Of a stretch of 64,000 bases of DNA, positions 51,641-59,938 are shown one piece after another (the first letter of the stretch is position 1; every line of letters starts with the position of its first letter). This DNA comes from Streptomyces yangpuensis (GTDB lineage: Bacteria; Actinomycetota; Actinomycetes; Streptomycetales; Streptomycetaceae). Position numbers and translations under genes: made by a program. The stretch lies in NCBI RefSeq assembly GCF_001005295.1, contig NZ_LBMK01000001.1, forward strand, positions 86,595 through 150,594, written 5' to 3'. The notes under the pieces were generated by a model. It had not been told where the DNA came from. It did not search any database and saw only the letters and a program-made list of their open reading frames with translations.

Positions 51641-51712
51641 GCGGGTGCGGGTGCGGGTGCGGGTGCGGGTGCGGGTGCGGGGTGTGGGGTGTGGGGTGTG
51701 GGGTGTGGGGTG
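51641..51712. repeat. Short tandem repeats (6-bp and 7-bp)
   Basis: GCGGGT repeated about six times (51641-51679) followed by GTGTGGG repeated about four to five times (51681-51712), directly after the ROK gene stop. Confidence 0.9.
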
Positions 51713-51720
51713 CGGCGCCG

Positions 51721-51875
51721 TTGCGGGGGCGCTGCCCCCGAGCCCCCGCGCCTCAAACGCCGGCGGGGCTGAAAGAGCGGGGCTCCGCCCCGGACCCCGC
51801 GCCTCAAACGCCGGCGGGGCTGGATAGTGCGCGGCGGGGCTGGAATGAGCGGGGCTTCGCCCGGGCCCTGGGCCT
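51721..51875. repeat. Dispersed GC-rich intergenic element, two tandem copies
   Basis: GCGCCTCAAACGCCGGCGGG GCTG occurs at about 51749 and 51800, each preceded by GGGCTCCGCCCCGGACCCC-like dyads; a truncated third GGCGGGGCTGGAATGAGCGG follows. Confidence 0.8.
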
Positions 51876-52054
51876 TAGGTGTCCGCGGGCCGGGGTGAAC
51901 GGGGTTGACCTGTGGTGCAATCGGGCGTAAACCGGAACGACTCGGGCGTGGTGCGCGGAGAGGGAACGCGCGGGCGTGGCAAGGTGCGGGCAGGCCGGAG
52001 TGATGATCACTTCGTCCGACCATCGTCCTGTCCGGCGAGCAGCGAAGGTCTTCC

Positions 52055-52843
52055 ATGCGACTGCGCCAAGCCCAAGCACTTGCTCTCACGGCCTTCCTCT
52101 CCGCCGCCCTGGCCGCCCTCACCGCGCCCACCGCGGGCGCGGACATCGGCACCGGTGGCGGTGCCCGCCCCGCGCCCGCGATGCCGTCCCGCGCCCAGGC
52201 CACCTGCGGCGACGGCAAGAGTTCCGCCTTCCCCATCGGGGCGCGCATCCGTGGCGGCCCGGCCGTGTACCGCACCGGCGGCGAGCCGCAGACCTGGTAC
52301 CTGGACCTGACCAACACCACGGACTCCGAGTGCAAGGCCATCCATCCCGTCGTGGTCCTCACCGACAAGGCCCGCACCCTGCGCCCCGCCCACCTGCGGA
52401 TGGAGTTCGAAACCCCGGGCGGAGTCCTGCCCGCCGGCCTCGAACGCAGCGACCGCGACGAGATCATCGCCGTCTTCGACGGCGGCGACGCCTTCCCCGG
52501 CTTCACCGTGGGCCCCGGCGGCACCCGGACCGTCAAGGTCGGCCTCGCCTTCGCCCCCGACGCCCCCACCGGTGAGGTCGTCGCCGACGCCGCCCTCGTG
52601 CAGCGCAAGGGCGACGACGGGGACTGGGTCGGTGAGGCGGGCGGCTACCGGTTCTCCGTCCAGGCGTCCGACGACTCCGTCGAGGGCGGCTCCCTCGCCC
52701 ACACCGGTTCCCGCGAGTGGGTGTACGGCGCAGGGTCCGTGGCAGCCCTCGCCGTGGGCGGCGGCCTCCTGTTGGGGGCCCGCCGACTCCGCACCCGCAC
52801 CCGCACCAGTACCCCCGCCCGGGCGGGGGTACGCCCGTACTGA
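52055..52843 (+). CDS. Secreted cell-wall protein with LAHTG sorting signal
   Basis: A 262-residue exported protein. It has a signal peptide (ALALTAFLSAALAALTAPTAGA), a beta-rich domain (GEPQTWYLDLTNTTDSECKAIHPVVVL, FETPGGVLPAG, FPGFTVGPGGTRTVKVGLAF) and a C-terminal wall-sorting signal: SLAHTG, a hydrophobic stretch (GAGSVAALAVGGGLLLGA) and a basic tail (RRLRTRTR). LAxTG is the motif used by class E sortases in Streptomyces, and one is encoded at 45776. Function of the exported domain unknown. Confidence 0.9.
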   Translation: MRLRQAQALALTAFLSAALAALTAPTAGADIGTGGGARPAPAMPSRAQATCGDGKSSAFPIGARIRGGPAVYRTGGEPQTWYLDLTNTTDSECKAIHPVVVLTDKARTLRPAHLRMEFETPGGVLPAGLERSDRDEIIAVFDGGDAFPGFTVGPGGTRTVKVGLAFAPDAPTGEVVADAALVQRKGDDGDWVGEAGGYRFSVQASDDSVEGGSLAHTGSREWVYGAGSVAALAVGGGLLLGARRLRTRTRTSTPARAGVRPY

Positions 52844-52908
52844 CCGCCGCCCCGCACTCCGGCGGAGGCCCGTACGGGCGGTGCGGCCGCCCCGCATAGA
52901 GTCCCGTT

Positions 52909-53673
52909 GTGGAAAAGAACCTCCCGGGTCACCGCCCCGGCTCGCCCGTGCGGTCCGGTATCCCCGAGCACGGCCGCATCCCCAAGTACTACGCCGTCAA
53001 GGCCCGGATCGCCGAGCTCCTCGACGAGCTCGGCGAGGGCGGGACCCTGCCCACCGAGCGGGATCTGGCAGAGCGGTACGAGGTCTCCCGCGAGACCGTC
53101 CGGCAGGCCCTGCGCGAGCTGCTGCTGGAGGGCCGGCTGCGCCGCTCCGGCCGCGGGACCGTCGTCGCCGGACCCAAGCTGGAGCAGCCGCTCTCCCTCG
53201 CCAGCTACACCGAGGGCGTGCGCCGCCAGGGCCGCCGCCCCGGCCGCCAGCTGATCGGGCTGGAGGAGTTCCCCTGCCCGCCCGACCTCGCGCCCGGCAT
53301 CGGGGCCGGGCCCGGCGAGCCCGTCTGGCACCTGGAGCGGGTCCTGCTCGCCGACGACGAGCGCGTCGGCCTGGAGAGCACGTACATCCGGGTGGCCCGG
53401 GCCCCACGGCTGAACAGCGAATTCCAGCCGGACTCCTCCTTCTACGGATACCTGCGCGACAGCCTCGGCGTTTCCTTCGGCGAGGCCGACGAGAAGCTGG
53501 AGACGGTGCTCGCGACCCCCCGCGAAGCCCTGCTGATCGGCACCCCGCCGGCCCTGCCCATGCTGCTCATCCACCGCTTCTCGCGGGACCAGGACGGGCG
53601 GCCCCTGGAGCGGGTGCGTTCGCTCTACCGTGGTGACCGGTTCAGCTTCACGACCCGCCTGCGGGCCGAATAG
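52909..53673 (+). CDS. GntR family regulator (HutC/UTRA type)
   Basis: A 254-residue repressor. The GntR winged helix is IPKYYAVKARIAELLDELGEGGTLPTERDLAERYEVSRETVRQALRELLLEGRL; the rest is a UTRA effector domain (RQLIGLEEFPCPPDLAPGIGAGPGEPVWHLERVLLADDERVGLESTYIRV, PMLLIHRFSRDQDGRPLERVRSLYRGDRFSF). GTG 52909. It lies upstream of the phosphonate-type cluster in the same direction, so it most likely controls that cluster; the phosphonate-linked ligand is inferred. Confidence 0.93.
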   Translation: MEKNLPGHRPGSPVRSGIPEHGRIPKYYAVKARIAELLDELGEGGTLPTERDLAERYEVSRETVRQALRELLLEGRLRRSGRGTVVAGPKLEQPLSLASYTEGVRRQGRRPGRQLIGLEEFPCPPDLAPGIGAGPGEPVWHLERVLLADDERVGLESTYIRVARAPRLNSEFQPDSSFYGYLRDSLGVSFGEADEKLETVLATPREALLIGTPPALPMLLIHRFSRDQDGRPLERVRSLYRGDRFSFTTRLRAE

Positions 53674-53744
53674 TCCCGCAGCGCCCGCGACACACCACCC
53701 ATACCGACCGAAAAGGGGCGCAGCGAAGTCACGGAAGGGTAACG

Positions 53745-53754
53745 GGTCTAGTCC
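53745..53754. promoter_or_regulatory. Candidate GntR operator upstream of the phosphonate cluster
   Basis: GGTCTAGTCC, a near-palindrome around CTAG in the 157-bp gap between the GntR gene and the FAD enzyme. HutC-type regulators commonly bind GGTCTAGACC-like boxes. Two of ten positions break symmetry. Confidence 0.4.
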
Positions 53755-53830
53755 AAGCGTCGAGGGCTGTTCACCGGCGCGTCGCCGGACCGATCCTCCG
53801 GGGCCACGGTCCGCACCCACCGTTGGCGGC

Positions 53831-54958
53831 GTGAGAGTCATAGTCGTCGGAGGCGGCGTGGTCGGCACCATGCACGCCTGGCAAGCAGTCGAACGCGGCC
53901 ACGAGGTCGTCCAGATCGAGCGTGAGGCCGAGGCGCGCGGCGCCTCACTGCGCAATTTCGGCCAGATCTGGATCAGTGGCCGAGCCGGAGGGGAGGAGCT
54001 CGCCACCGCCCTGCGCGCCCGCGAGCTCTGGGAGCAGATCGGCGCGGAGGTGCCCGGCCTGGGCTTCCGGGCCAACGGCTCCCTCACTCCCGTCCGCACC
54101 GCCCGTGAGTACGCCGTCGCCGAGGCGGCCCTCGCCCGCCCGGACGCCGCCGCCCGCGGCTACGAGCTGCTCGGCGCCGAGGAGGCCCGCAGGACCAATC
54201 CGGCCCTGCGCGGCACGTTCGAGGCCGCCCTGTGGTGCGAGCGGGACGCGGCCGTCGAACCCCGTACCGCCCAACTGCACCTGCGCGAGGCCCTGAAGGC
54301 CCGGGCCGGCGGCCGCTACACCTTCCTCCCCGGCCGCGAGGTCCGCGAGGTCACCGGCCCCGGCGCCGTCCGCGACGACCACGGTGACGTTCACCGCGGC
54401 GACGCGGTGGTCCTCGCCACCGGCGCCTGGCTGTCCGGGCTGGTCCGCGAACTGGCCCCCGACCTGCCCGTACGCAGGGTCCGGCTGCAGATGATGCAGA
54501 CCGCCCCGCTCGGCGAGGAGCTCACCACCTCCGTCGCGGACGCCGACAGCTTCCGCTACTACCCCGCCTACCGGTCCGCCGCTCTCGACGAGCTGAACGC
54601 CGGCCAGGCCCAGACAGCGGTCGCCGCCGCGCACCGGATGCAACTGCTGATGGTCCAGCGCCGGGACGGCGGACTGACCATCGGCGACACCCACGAGTAC
54701 GAGCACCCCTTCGCCTTCGACACCGTCGAGGACCCCTACGAGCACCTCACCGAGGTGGTCGAGTCCTTCCTGGGCCGCCCCCTGCCGAGGATCAGGCACC
54801 GCTGGGCGGGCGTGTACGCGCAGTGCACCGACACCACCCGCGTCGTCCACCGCCAGCAGGTCGCCGACGGCGTCTGGCTGGTGACCGGACCCGGCGGGCG
54901 CGGCATGACCTGCTCGCCCGCCATAGCCGAGACCACCGCGAACGAACTGGGCTGGTAA
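53831..54958 (+). CDS. FAD-dependent oxidoreductase, phosphonate-cluster type (TIGR03364-like)
   Basis: A 375-residue DAO-fold flavoenzyme. The dinucleotide site is VIVVGGGVVGTMHAWQAVERG, followed by EREAEARGASLRNFGQIWISGRA, the family's distinctive segment, and GGLTIGDTHEYEHPF and VTGPGGRGMTCSPAIAET at the end. This family occurs beside phosphonatase-like hydrolases and aminoethylphosphonate transporters. Described members oxidise N-methyl- or unmodified 2-aminoethylphosphonate to phosphonoacetaldehyde. No PhnW transaminase is present in the cluster, so it could replace that step. The GTG at 53831 has a poor ribosome site. The next gene starts 5 bp after its stop. Confidence 0.88.
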   Translation: MRVIVVGGGVVGTMHAWQAVERGHEVVQIEREAEARGASLRNFGQIWISGRAGGEELATALRARELWEQIGAEVPGLGFRANGSLTPVRTAREYAVAEAALARPDAAARGYELLGAEEARRTNPALRGTFEAALWCERDAAVEPRTAQLHLREALKARAGGRYTFLPGREVREVTGPGAVRDDHGDVHRGDAVVLATGAWLSGLVRELAPDLPVRRVRLQMMQTAPLGEELTTSVADADSFRYYPAYRSAALDELNAGQAQTAVAAAHRMQLLMVQRRDGGLTIGDTHEYEHPFAFDTVEDPYEHLTEVVESFLGRPLPRIRHRWAGVYAQCTDTTRVVHRQQVADGVWLVTGPGGRGMTCSPAIAETTANELGW

Positions 54959-54963
54959 GTCTG

Positions 54964-55731
54964 ATGACCGACACCGACACCGACACCACCATTACTTCTT
55001 CCGACACCACGCGCTACGAGGCGGCGGCCGGCGCCCGCACGCTCGTCGTCCTCGACATGGCCGGGACCACCGTCGCCGACGGCGGCCTCGTCGAGCGCGC
55101 CTTCGAGCGGGCCGCCGAACGCCTCGGCGTCCGGCCCGGCACCCCCGACCACGCCGAGAAGCTCCGCCACGTGCTCGCCACCATGGGCGAGTCCAAGATC
55201 TCCGTCTTCCGCCACCTCTTCGGCACGGAGGAACTCGCCCGGCGCGCCAACTCCGCCTTCGAGGAGGCGTACGCGGAACTCGTCGACGGCGGCCTTGTCA
55301 CCGAGGTCCCCGGCGCCCGCGCCGCCGTCGAGGAGCTCCGCGCCGACGGCCGGACCGTCGTCCTGACCACCGGCTTCGCCCGGGTCACCCAGGACGCCAT
55401 CCTCGACGCCCTCGGCTGGCAGGACCTCGCCGACCTCACCCTCTGCCCGGCCGACGCGGGCGGCCGCGGCCGGCCCCACCCGGACATGGTGCTGACCGCG
55501 TTCCTGCGCACCGGCGCCGCAGCCGACGTACGCGACGTACGCGGTGTACGCGACATCGTGGTCGTCGGCGACACCGCCTACGACATGCTCAGCGGGCGGC
55601 GCGCCGGCGCCGGCACCGTGACGGGCGTCCTCACCGGAGCGCACGACCGCGCGACGCTGACCCGGCACGGCGCGACCCACGTCCTCGGCTCCGTCGCCGA
55701 ACTCCCGCGCCTCCTCGCGGAGCCGGCGTGA
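54964..55731 (+). CDS. Phosphonatase-like HAD hydrolase
   Basis: A 255-residue HAD-family enzyme. Motif 1 is VVLD31MAGTTVADGG, where alanine replaces the usual second aspartate, as in phosphonoacetaldehyde hydrolase. K78 in TMGESKISVFRHLF sits where the Schiff-base lysine of PhnX lies. VVVGDTAYDMLSGRRAGAG is the acidic motif 4. It would cleave the C-P bond of phosphonoacetaldehyde to acetaldehyde and phosphate. The protein is in the phosphonatase-like group, so a related substrate is possible. Its stop overlaps the next GTG (GTGA). Confidence 0.88.
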   Translation: MTDTDTDTTITSSDTTRYEAAAGARTLVVLDMAGTTVADGGLVERAFERAAERLGVRPGTPDHAEKLRHVLATMGESKISVFRHLFGTEELARRANSAFEEAYAELVDGGLVTEVPGARAAVEELRADGRTVVLTTGFARVTQDAILDALGWQDLADLTLCPADAGGRGRPHPDMVLTAFLRTGAAADVRDVRGVRDIVVVGDTAYDMLSGRRAGAGTVTGVLTGAHDRATLTRHGATHVLGSVAELPRLLAEPA

Positions 55732-56777
55732 GCGGCATCCGCTTCGACGGGGTCTGCGTCGCCTACGACGGCAACACCGTCCTGGACCGCCTCGACCTGA
55801 CCGTGGAGCCGGGCGAGGTGATGGCGCTGCTCGGCCCCTCCGGTTCGGGCAAGACCACCGCCCTGCGCGCGGTCGCCGGCTTCGTACGGCCCGCCGCCGG
55901 CCGGGTGCTCATCGGCGGCCGGGACGTCACCGCGCTCCCGCCGCACAAACGCGGCATCGGCATGGTCGTCCAGCAGTACGCGCTCTTCCCGCACATGCGG
56001 GTCGAGGAGAACGTCGCCTTCGGCCTCAGGGCGCAGAAGGCGCCGAGGGCCGGGATACCCGGACGGGTCGCCGAGGCCCTGGAGATGACGGGGATGGCGG
56101 CCTACGCCCGGCGCTACCCGCGCGAGCTGTCGGGCGGCCAGCAGCAGCGGGTCGCCATCGCCCGCGCCCTCGCCATCCGCCCCGGTGTCCTCCTGCTGGA
56201 CGAACCCCTCTCCGCCCTCGACGCGCAGCTGCGCTCCGGAATGCTCGCCGAACTGGCCCGGCTGCACCGCGAACTGCCCGACGTGACCATCCTGTACGTC
56301 ACCCACGACCAGGTGGAGGCCCTCACCCTGGCCGACCGGATCGCCGTCATGGACCGTGCCCGGCTGCAGGACTGCGGAACACCGCAGGAGCTGTACCGGG
56401 CCCCGCGCACGGAGTTCACCGCGTCCTTCGTCGGCAACGCGAACCTGCTGCCGGTCACGGTGGCCGAGGGCGGCGCGGTCTTCGAGGGCCGCGCGCTGAC
56501 CCTCGACCGTGGGCGGGCGGTGCCGGGTTCCACGGCCACCCTGTGCGTACGTCCGCACCTGCTCGGCCTCGGCGCCGGACCGAACGCGCTGAGCGGCACG
56601 ATCGCCGAGGTGCAGTGGCGGGGCTCGACGCACCGGCTGTACGTCGATGTCGACGGCCACCGGGTGAAGGCGGACCTCCCCGAACTGCGGGAGACGCCCG
56701 CGCTGGGGGAACGGGTCACACTTCACTTCGAGCCGCGGGACGCCGTGCTGTTGGCGGCGGGGGTGGCCCATGCGTGA
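55728..56777 (+). CDS. ABC transporter ATP-binding protein (2-aminoethylphosphonate type)
   Basis: A 349-residue ATPase of the spermidine/Fe3+/phosphonate importer group. Walker A is GPSGSGKTT, the Q-loop VVQQYALFPHM, the signature LSGGQQQRVAIARAL, Walker B VLLLDEPLSALD and the H-loop YVTHDQ. A C-terminal TOBE-like domain follows (FTASFVGNANLLPVTV, IAEVQWRGSTHRLYVDVDGHRV). Its order with two permeases, a binding protein and the phosphonatase gene matches PhnSTUV-type uptake of 2-aminoethylphosphonate. It overlaps the previous gene by 4 bp and the next by 8 bp. Confidence 0.92.
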   Translation: MSGIRFDGVCVAYDGNTVLDRLDLTVEPGEVMALLGPSGSGKTTALRAVAGFVRPAAGRVLIGGRDVTALPPHKRGIGMVVQQYALFPHMRVEENVAFGLRAQKAPRAGIPGRVAEALEMTGMAAYARRYPRELSGGQQQRVAIARALAIRPGVLLLDEPLSALDAQLRSGMLAELARLHRELPDVTILYVTHDQVEALTLADRIAVMDRARLQDCGTPQELYRAPRTEFTASFVGNANLLPVTVAEGGAVFEGRALTLDRGRAVPGSTATLCVRPHLLGLGAGPNALSGTIAEVQWRGSTHRLYVDVDGHRVKADLPELRETPALGERVTLHFEPRDAVLLAAGVAHA

Positions 56778-57801
56778 CGCCTCGCGGCGGGCCGTGCCGC
56801 CGACCGCCGGCCTTCCCGTGCCCGGGCAGGCGCGGGGCTCCGCCCCACACCCCGCGCCTCGAACGCCGGCGGGGCTGGAAGAGGCGGCGGGGCTGGCTGG
56901 TGCGGCGGGGCTGGAAGTGCGGGGCTCCACCCCGGACCCCGCGTCTCGAACGCCCTCGGCGCGAACGCCGTTCGCGCGTCGGGGGATTCCGCCGGGGGTG
57001 TGGGTGGTGCCGCCCGTTGCCGTGCTGGCGGTGCTGTTCCTCTATCCCCTCGCCCTCGTCGTCCAGCAGTCCCTCAGCCCCGACAGCGGAGGTGGCGCCT
57101 TCGACGCCTACGCCCGCGTCTTCGGGTCGCGGGCCTTTCTCGACGCCCTCGGGACCACCGTCTGGCTGGCCGTCGGAGCCACCCTCGGGTGCCTGGTCCT
57201 CGGGTTCACCCTCGCGCTGATCATCGCCTTCGTGCCGTTCCCCGGAGCCCGCGCCGTCGCGAAGTTCATCGACGTCTTCCTCTCCTTCCCCTCCTTCCTC
57301 ATCACCCTCGCCCTCCTCTTCCTCTACGGCACCGTCGGCATGGCCAACGGCCTCGTCACCGAGTTCACCGGGGCCACCGAGGGACCCTTCCGCTTCCTCA
57401 CCACCCCCTGGGGCGTCCTGCTCGCGGAGATCACGTACTTCACGCCCTTCGTGATCCGTCCGCTCCTCGCCGCGTTCTCCCAGCTGGACACCGCCCAGCT
57501 GGAGGTCGCCGCGGGCCTCGGCGCCCGCCCCGCCCGCATCGTCCGGCAGGTGATCCTGCCCGAGGCGCTCCCGGCCCTCGGCGCGGGCGGCAGCCTCGTC
57601 CTCGTCATGTGCCTCAACGAGTTCGGGATCGTCCTGTTCACCGGGGCCAAGGACGTCACGACCCTGCCGATGCTCATCTACGGCAAGGCCATCCTCGAAT
57701 CCGACTACCCGGCCGCCTGCGTGGTCGCCGTCGTCAACATCGCGATCTCCGTCGGCCTGTTCGGCCTCTACCGGGTGGTGAGCAAGCGTGCTGGTGCATA
57801 G
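56770..57801 (+). CDS. ABC transporter permease, first subunit, with repeat-derived N-terminus
   Basis: A 343-residue permease with about six helices. The core starts VVPPVAVLAVLFLYPLALVVQQSL and carries the permease motif EVAAGLGARPARIVRQVILPEALPALGAG. The first 70 residues are not permease-like: PHPAPRTPAGLEEAAGLAGA and STPDPASRTPSARTPFARR are the translation of the dispersed GC-rich element (56830-56955). Related permeases begin close to PPGVWVVP, so the extra segment is an insertion into the 5' end of the gene that kept the frame. Whether it is translated depends on the start; in-frame GTG codons near 56998 could restore a normal length. Confidence 0.9.
   Translation: MRDASRRAVPPTAGLPVPGQARGSAPHPAPRTPAGLEEAAGLAGAAGLEVRGSTPDPASRTPSARTPFARRGIPPGVWVVPPVAVLAVLFLYPLALVVQQSLSPDSGGGAFDAYARVFGSRAFLDALGTTVWLAVGATLGCLVLGFTLALIIAFVPFPGARAVAKFIDVFLSFPSFLITLALLFLYGTVGMANGLVTEFTGATEGPFRFLTTPWGVLLAEITYFTPFVIRPLLAAFSQLDTAQLEVAAGLGARPARIVRQVILPEALPALGAGGSLVLVMCLNEFGIVLFTGAKDVTTLPMLIYGKAILESDYPAACVVAVVNIAISVGLFGLYRVVSKRAGA
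56830..56955. repeat. Dispersed GC-rich element inside the permease gene
   Basis: CGCGCCTCGAACGCCGGCGG GGCTGG at about 56853, degenerate copies GGCGGGGCTGG (56885, 56907), and a partial second core CGCGTCTCGAACGCC (56939). Same family as the intergenic copies, here within an open reading frame. Confidence 0.8.
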
Positions 57802-58585
57802 CAGGACCGGCCGCTGGGCCGCCTGGGGCCTGTTCGGTCTGCTCTTCCTGCCCCTCTTCGCCCTGCCCCTGCTCGTCGTGGTCGCGGCGTCCTTCGCCAC
57901 CCACTGGTCCGGGGCCCTCCCCTCCGGTCCGACCACCGCGAACTACACCGCCGCCGTCCGCGGTGAATCCCTCCAGGCCCTCACCACCAGCCTGCTCACC
58001 GCCGTCGCCGCCAGCCTCCTCGCGCTCACCGTCGGCACCTGGGCCGCGCTGGCCGGGGCCGCGCTGAGGAAGCGGGGCAAGCGGGTCCTGGACGCGCTGT
58101 TCATGCTGCCCGTCGCCGTGCCGTCGGTGGTCGTCGGCCTCGCCGTGCTCGTCGCCTTCAGCCGCCCGCCCGTCCTGCTCAACGGCACCGGCTCGATCGT
58201 CGTCCTGGCGCACACCGTCCTCGTCACGGCCTTCGCCCACCAGTCGGTCTCGGCCGCGATCGTCCGGCTCGACCCCGCCTACGAGCAGGCGGCGGCCTCC
58301 CTGGGCGCCCGTCCCGCCTACGTGCTGTGGCGGGTCCGGCTCCCCCTGCTGCTGCCGTCCCTCACGGCCGCCGCCGGACTCTGCTTCGCCCTGTCCATGG
58401 GCGAGCTGAGCGCCACGATGATGCTCTACCCGCCGGACTGGATGCCCCTCCCGGTCCGCATCTTCACCGCCACCGACCGCGGTTCGCTCTTCAGCGGCTC
58501 CGCCGTCGCGGTGGTCCTGATGGCCACCACCCTGCTGGTTCTCCTCGCGGTCTCCCGCATCCGTACCAGGGCCTCGTACCGCTGA
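57788..58585 (+). CDS. ABC transporter permease, second subunit
   Basis: A 265-residue permease with about six helices (WGLFGLLFLPLFALPLLVVVAASFA, LLTAVAASLLALTVGTWAALAG, MLPVAVPSVVVGLAVLVAFS) and the motif EQAAASLGARPAYVLWRVRLPLLLPSL that contacts the ATPase. GTG 57788 overlaps the first permease by 14 bp. It forms the membrane pore with the preceding subunit. The 10-bp repeat array starts at its last codons. Confidence 0.93.
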   Translation: MLVHSRTGRWAAWGLFGLLFLPLFALPLLVVVAASFATHWSGALPSGPTTANYTAAVRGESLQALTTSLLTAVAASLLALTVGTWAALAGAALRKRGKRVLDALFMLPVAVPSVVVGLAVLVAFSRPPVLLNGTGSIVVLAHTVLVTAFAHQSVSAAIVRLDPAYEQAAASLGARPAYVLWRVRLPLLLPSLTAAAGLCFALSMGELSATMMLYPPDWMPLPVRIFTATDRGSLFSGSAVAVVLMATTLLVLLAVSRIRTRASYR

Positions 58586-58620
58586 TCCCGGCTGATCCCG
58601 GCTGAACCCGGCTGATCCCC
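58581..58620. repeat. 10-bp direct repeats
   Basis: GCTGATCCCG repeated four times (one unit GCTGAACCCG, the last ending C) immediately at the 3' end of the permease gene. Confidence 0.9.
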
Positions 58621-58689
58621 GCTCTTCCCTGCTCGTCCCCGCTCGTCCCGCCGATCTCTGCCGACTCCCTTTCCCCGTAAGGAAGTTCC

Positions 58690-59772
58690 ATGCCCAGAAT
58701 CCTCGTGCTCCGCGCCTGCGCCGCCGTCACCGGCAGCCTCGCCCTGACCGCCTCCCTCACCGCCTGCGGCGGCGCCTCCCCGGCCGGCCCGGCCGACTCC
58801 GAGGGCGCCGGGAAGGTCGTCACCGTCTACAGCGCCGACGGCCTCAAGAGCGAGAAGGGCGACGGCTGGTACGACCGGGTCTTCGCCGACTTCACCAGGA
58901 GGACCGGCATCGAGGTCAAGTACGTCGAGGGCGGTTCGGGCGAGATGGTGCAGCGCGCCGTCCGCGAGAAGACCAACACCCAGGCCGACGTGCTGATCAC
59001 CCTGCCGCCCTTCATCCAGCAGGCCGACGGCAAGGGTCTGCTGCAGTCGTACGTCCCCCAGGGCGCCGACAAGGTCAACGGCGCGGACAAGTCCCCCGAC
59101 GGAAAGTGGACCTCGGTCGTCAACAACTACTTCGGCTTCGTCTACAACAAGAAGGAGCTCGCCGAGGCGCCCAGGACCTGGGAGGAGCTGCTGGACGCCC
59201 GCTACAAGGGCAAGCTGCAGTACTCCACGCCGGGCGTCGCGGGCGACGGCACCGCCGTCCTCATCAAGTCGATGCACGACTTCGGCGGCAAGGAGCCGGC
59301 GATGGAGTACCTGAAGAAGCTCCAGGCCAACAACGTCGGCCCGTCCTCCTCCACCAGCAAGCTCGCCCCCAAGACCGACAAGGGCGAGCTGCTCGTGGCC
59401 AACGGCGACGTCCAGATGAACTTCGCGCAGTCCAAGTCCATGCCGAACCTGGGCATCTGGTTCCCCGCGAAGGACGGCGGCAGGCCCACCACCTTCGCCC
59501 TGCCCTACGCGGCGGGCCTGGTCGCCAAGGCCCCGCACACCGAGAACGGCAAGAAGCTCCTCGACCACCTGCTCAGCGAGGAGGCGCAGAAGCTGGTCAG
59601 CGAGGTGGGCGGCGGCTTTCCGGCCCGCGGTGACGTCAAGCCGACCGACGCCAACGCCGTCGAACTCACCCGGCTCATGAACGGTGTCGAGATCTTCGAG
59701 CCGGACTGGGCGGACATCGACAAGAACCTGACCGCCTACGTCGACGCGTGGAAGTCGGCAACCGGAAGCTGA
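58690..59772 (+). CDS. 2-aminoethylphosphonate-type ABC substrate-binding lipoprotein
   Basis: A 360-residue extracellular binding protein with lipobox LTASLTAC26. The mature part is an iron/phosphonate-type periplasmic-binding fold (VVTVYSADGLKSEKGDGWYDRVFADFTRRTGIEVKYVEGGSGEMVQRAVREK, NNYFGFVYNKKELAEAPRTWEELLDARYKGKLQYSTPG, ALPYAAGLVAKAPHTENGKKLLDHLLSEEAQ). It lies just after the permeases and completes the importer. AAGGAAG precedes the ATG. Confidence 0.92.
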   Translation: MPRILVLRACAAVTGSLALTASLTACGGASPAGPADSEGAGKVVTVYSADGLKSEKGDGWYDRVFADFTRRTGIEVKYVEGGSGEMVQRAVREKTNTQADVLITLPPFIQQADGKGLLQSYVPQGADKVNGADKSPDGKWTSVVNNYFGFVYNKKELAEAPRTWEELLDARYKGKLQYSTPGVAGDGTAVLIKSMHDFGGKEPAMEYLKKLQANNVGPSSSTSKLAPKTDKGELLVANGDVQMNFAQSKSMPNLGIWFPAKDGGRPTTFALPYAAGLVAKAPHTENGKKLLDHLLSEEAQKLVSEVGGGFPARGDVKPTDANAVELTRLMNGVEIFEPDWADIDKNLTAYVDAWKSATGS

Positions 59773-59938
59773 CTGGTTGCTTCCTCGTCATCCCCGCCCG
59801 CCACAGTGACGCTTGCATAACGGGTCTGGACCGAAGACCGCACCTTCGGTCCGGACCCGGCGCACGTCCCCCCGTGCACGCACCCGGTGCACGCACGTCC
59901 CCAGCGCCTTCCTTCCACGATCACTCCCGGAGGAGTTC

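Larger units (their letters stand above)
51635..52054. other. 420-bp intergenic region
   Basis: No gene seen. It contains short tandem repeats (51641-51712), two copies of the dispersed GC-rich element (51721-51875), and then a less GC-rich part where TTGACC (near 51905) could be a -35 for the following surface-protein gene. Confidence 0.55.
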
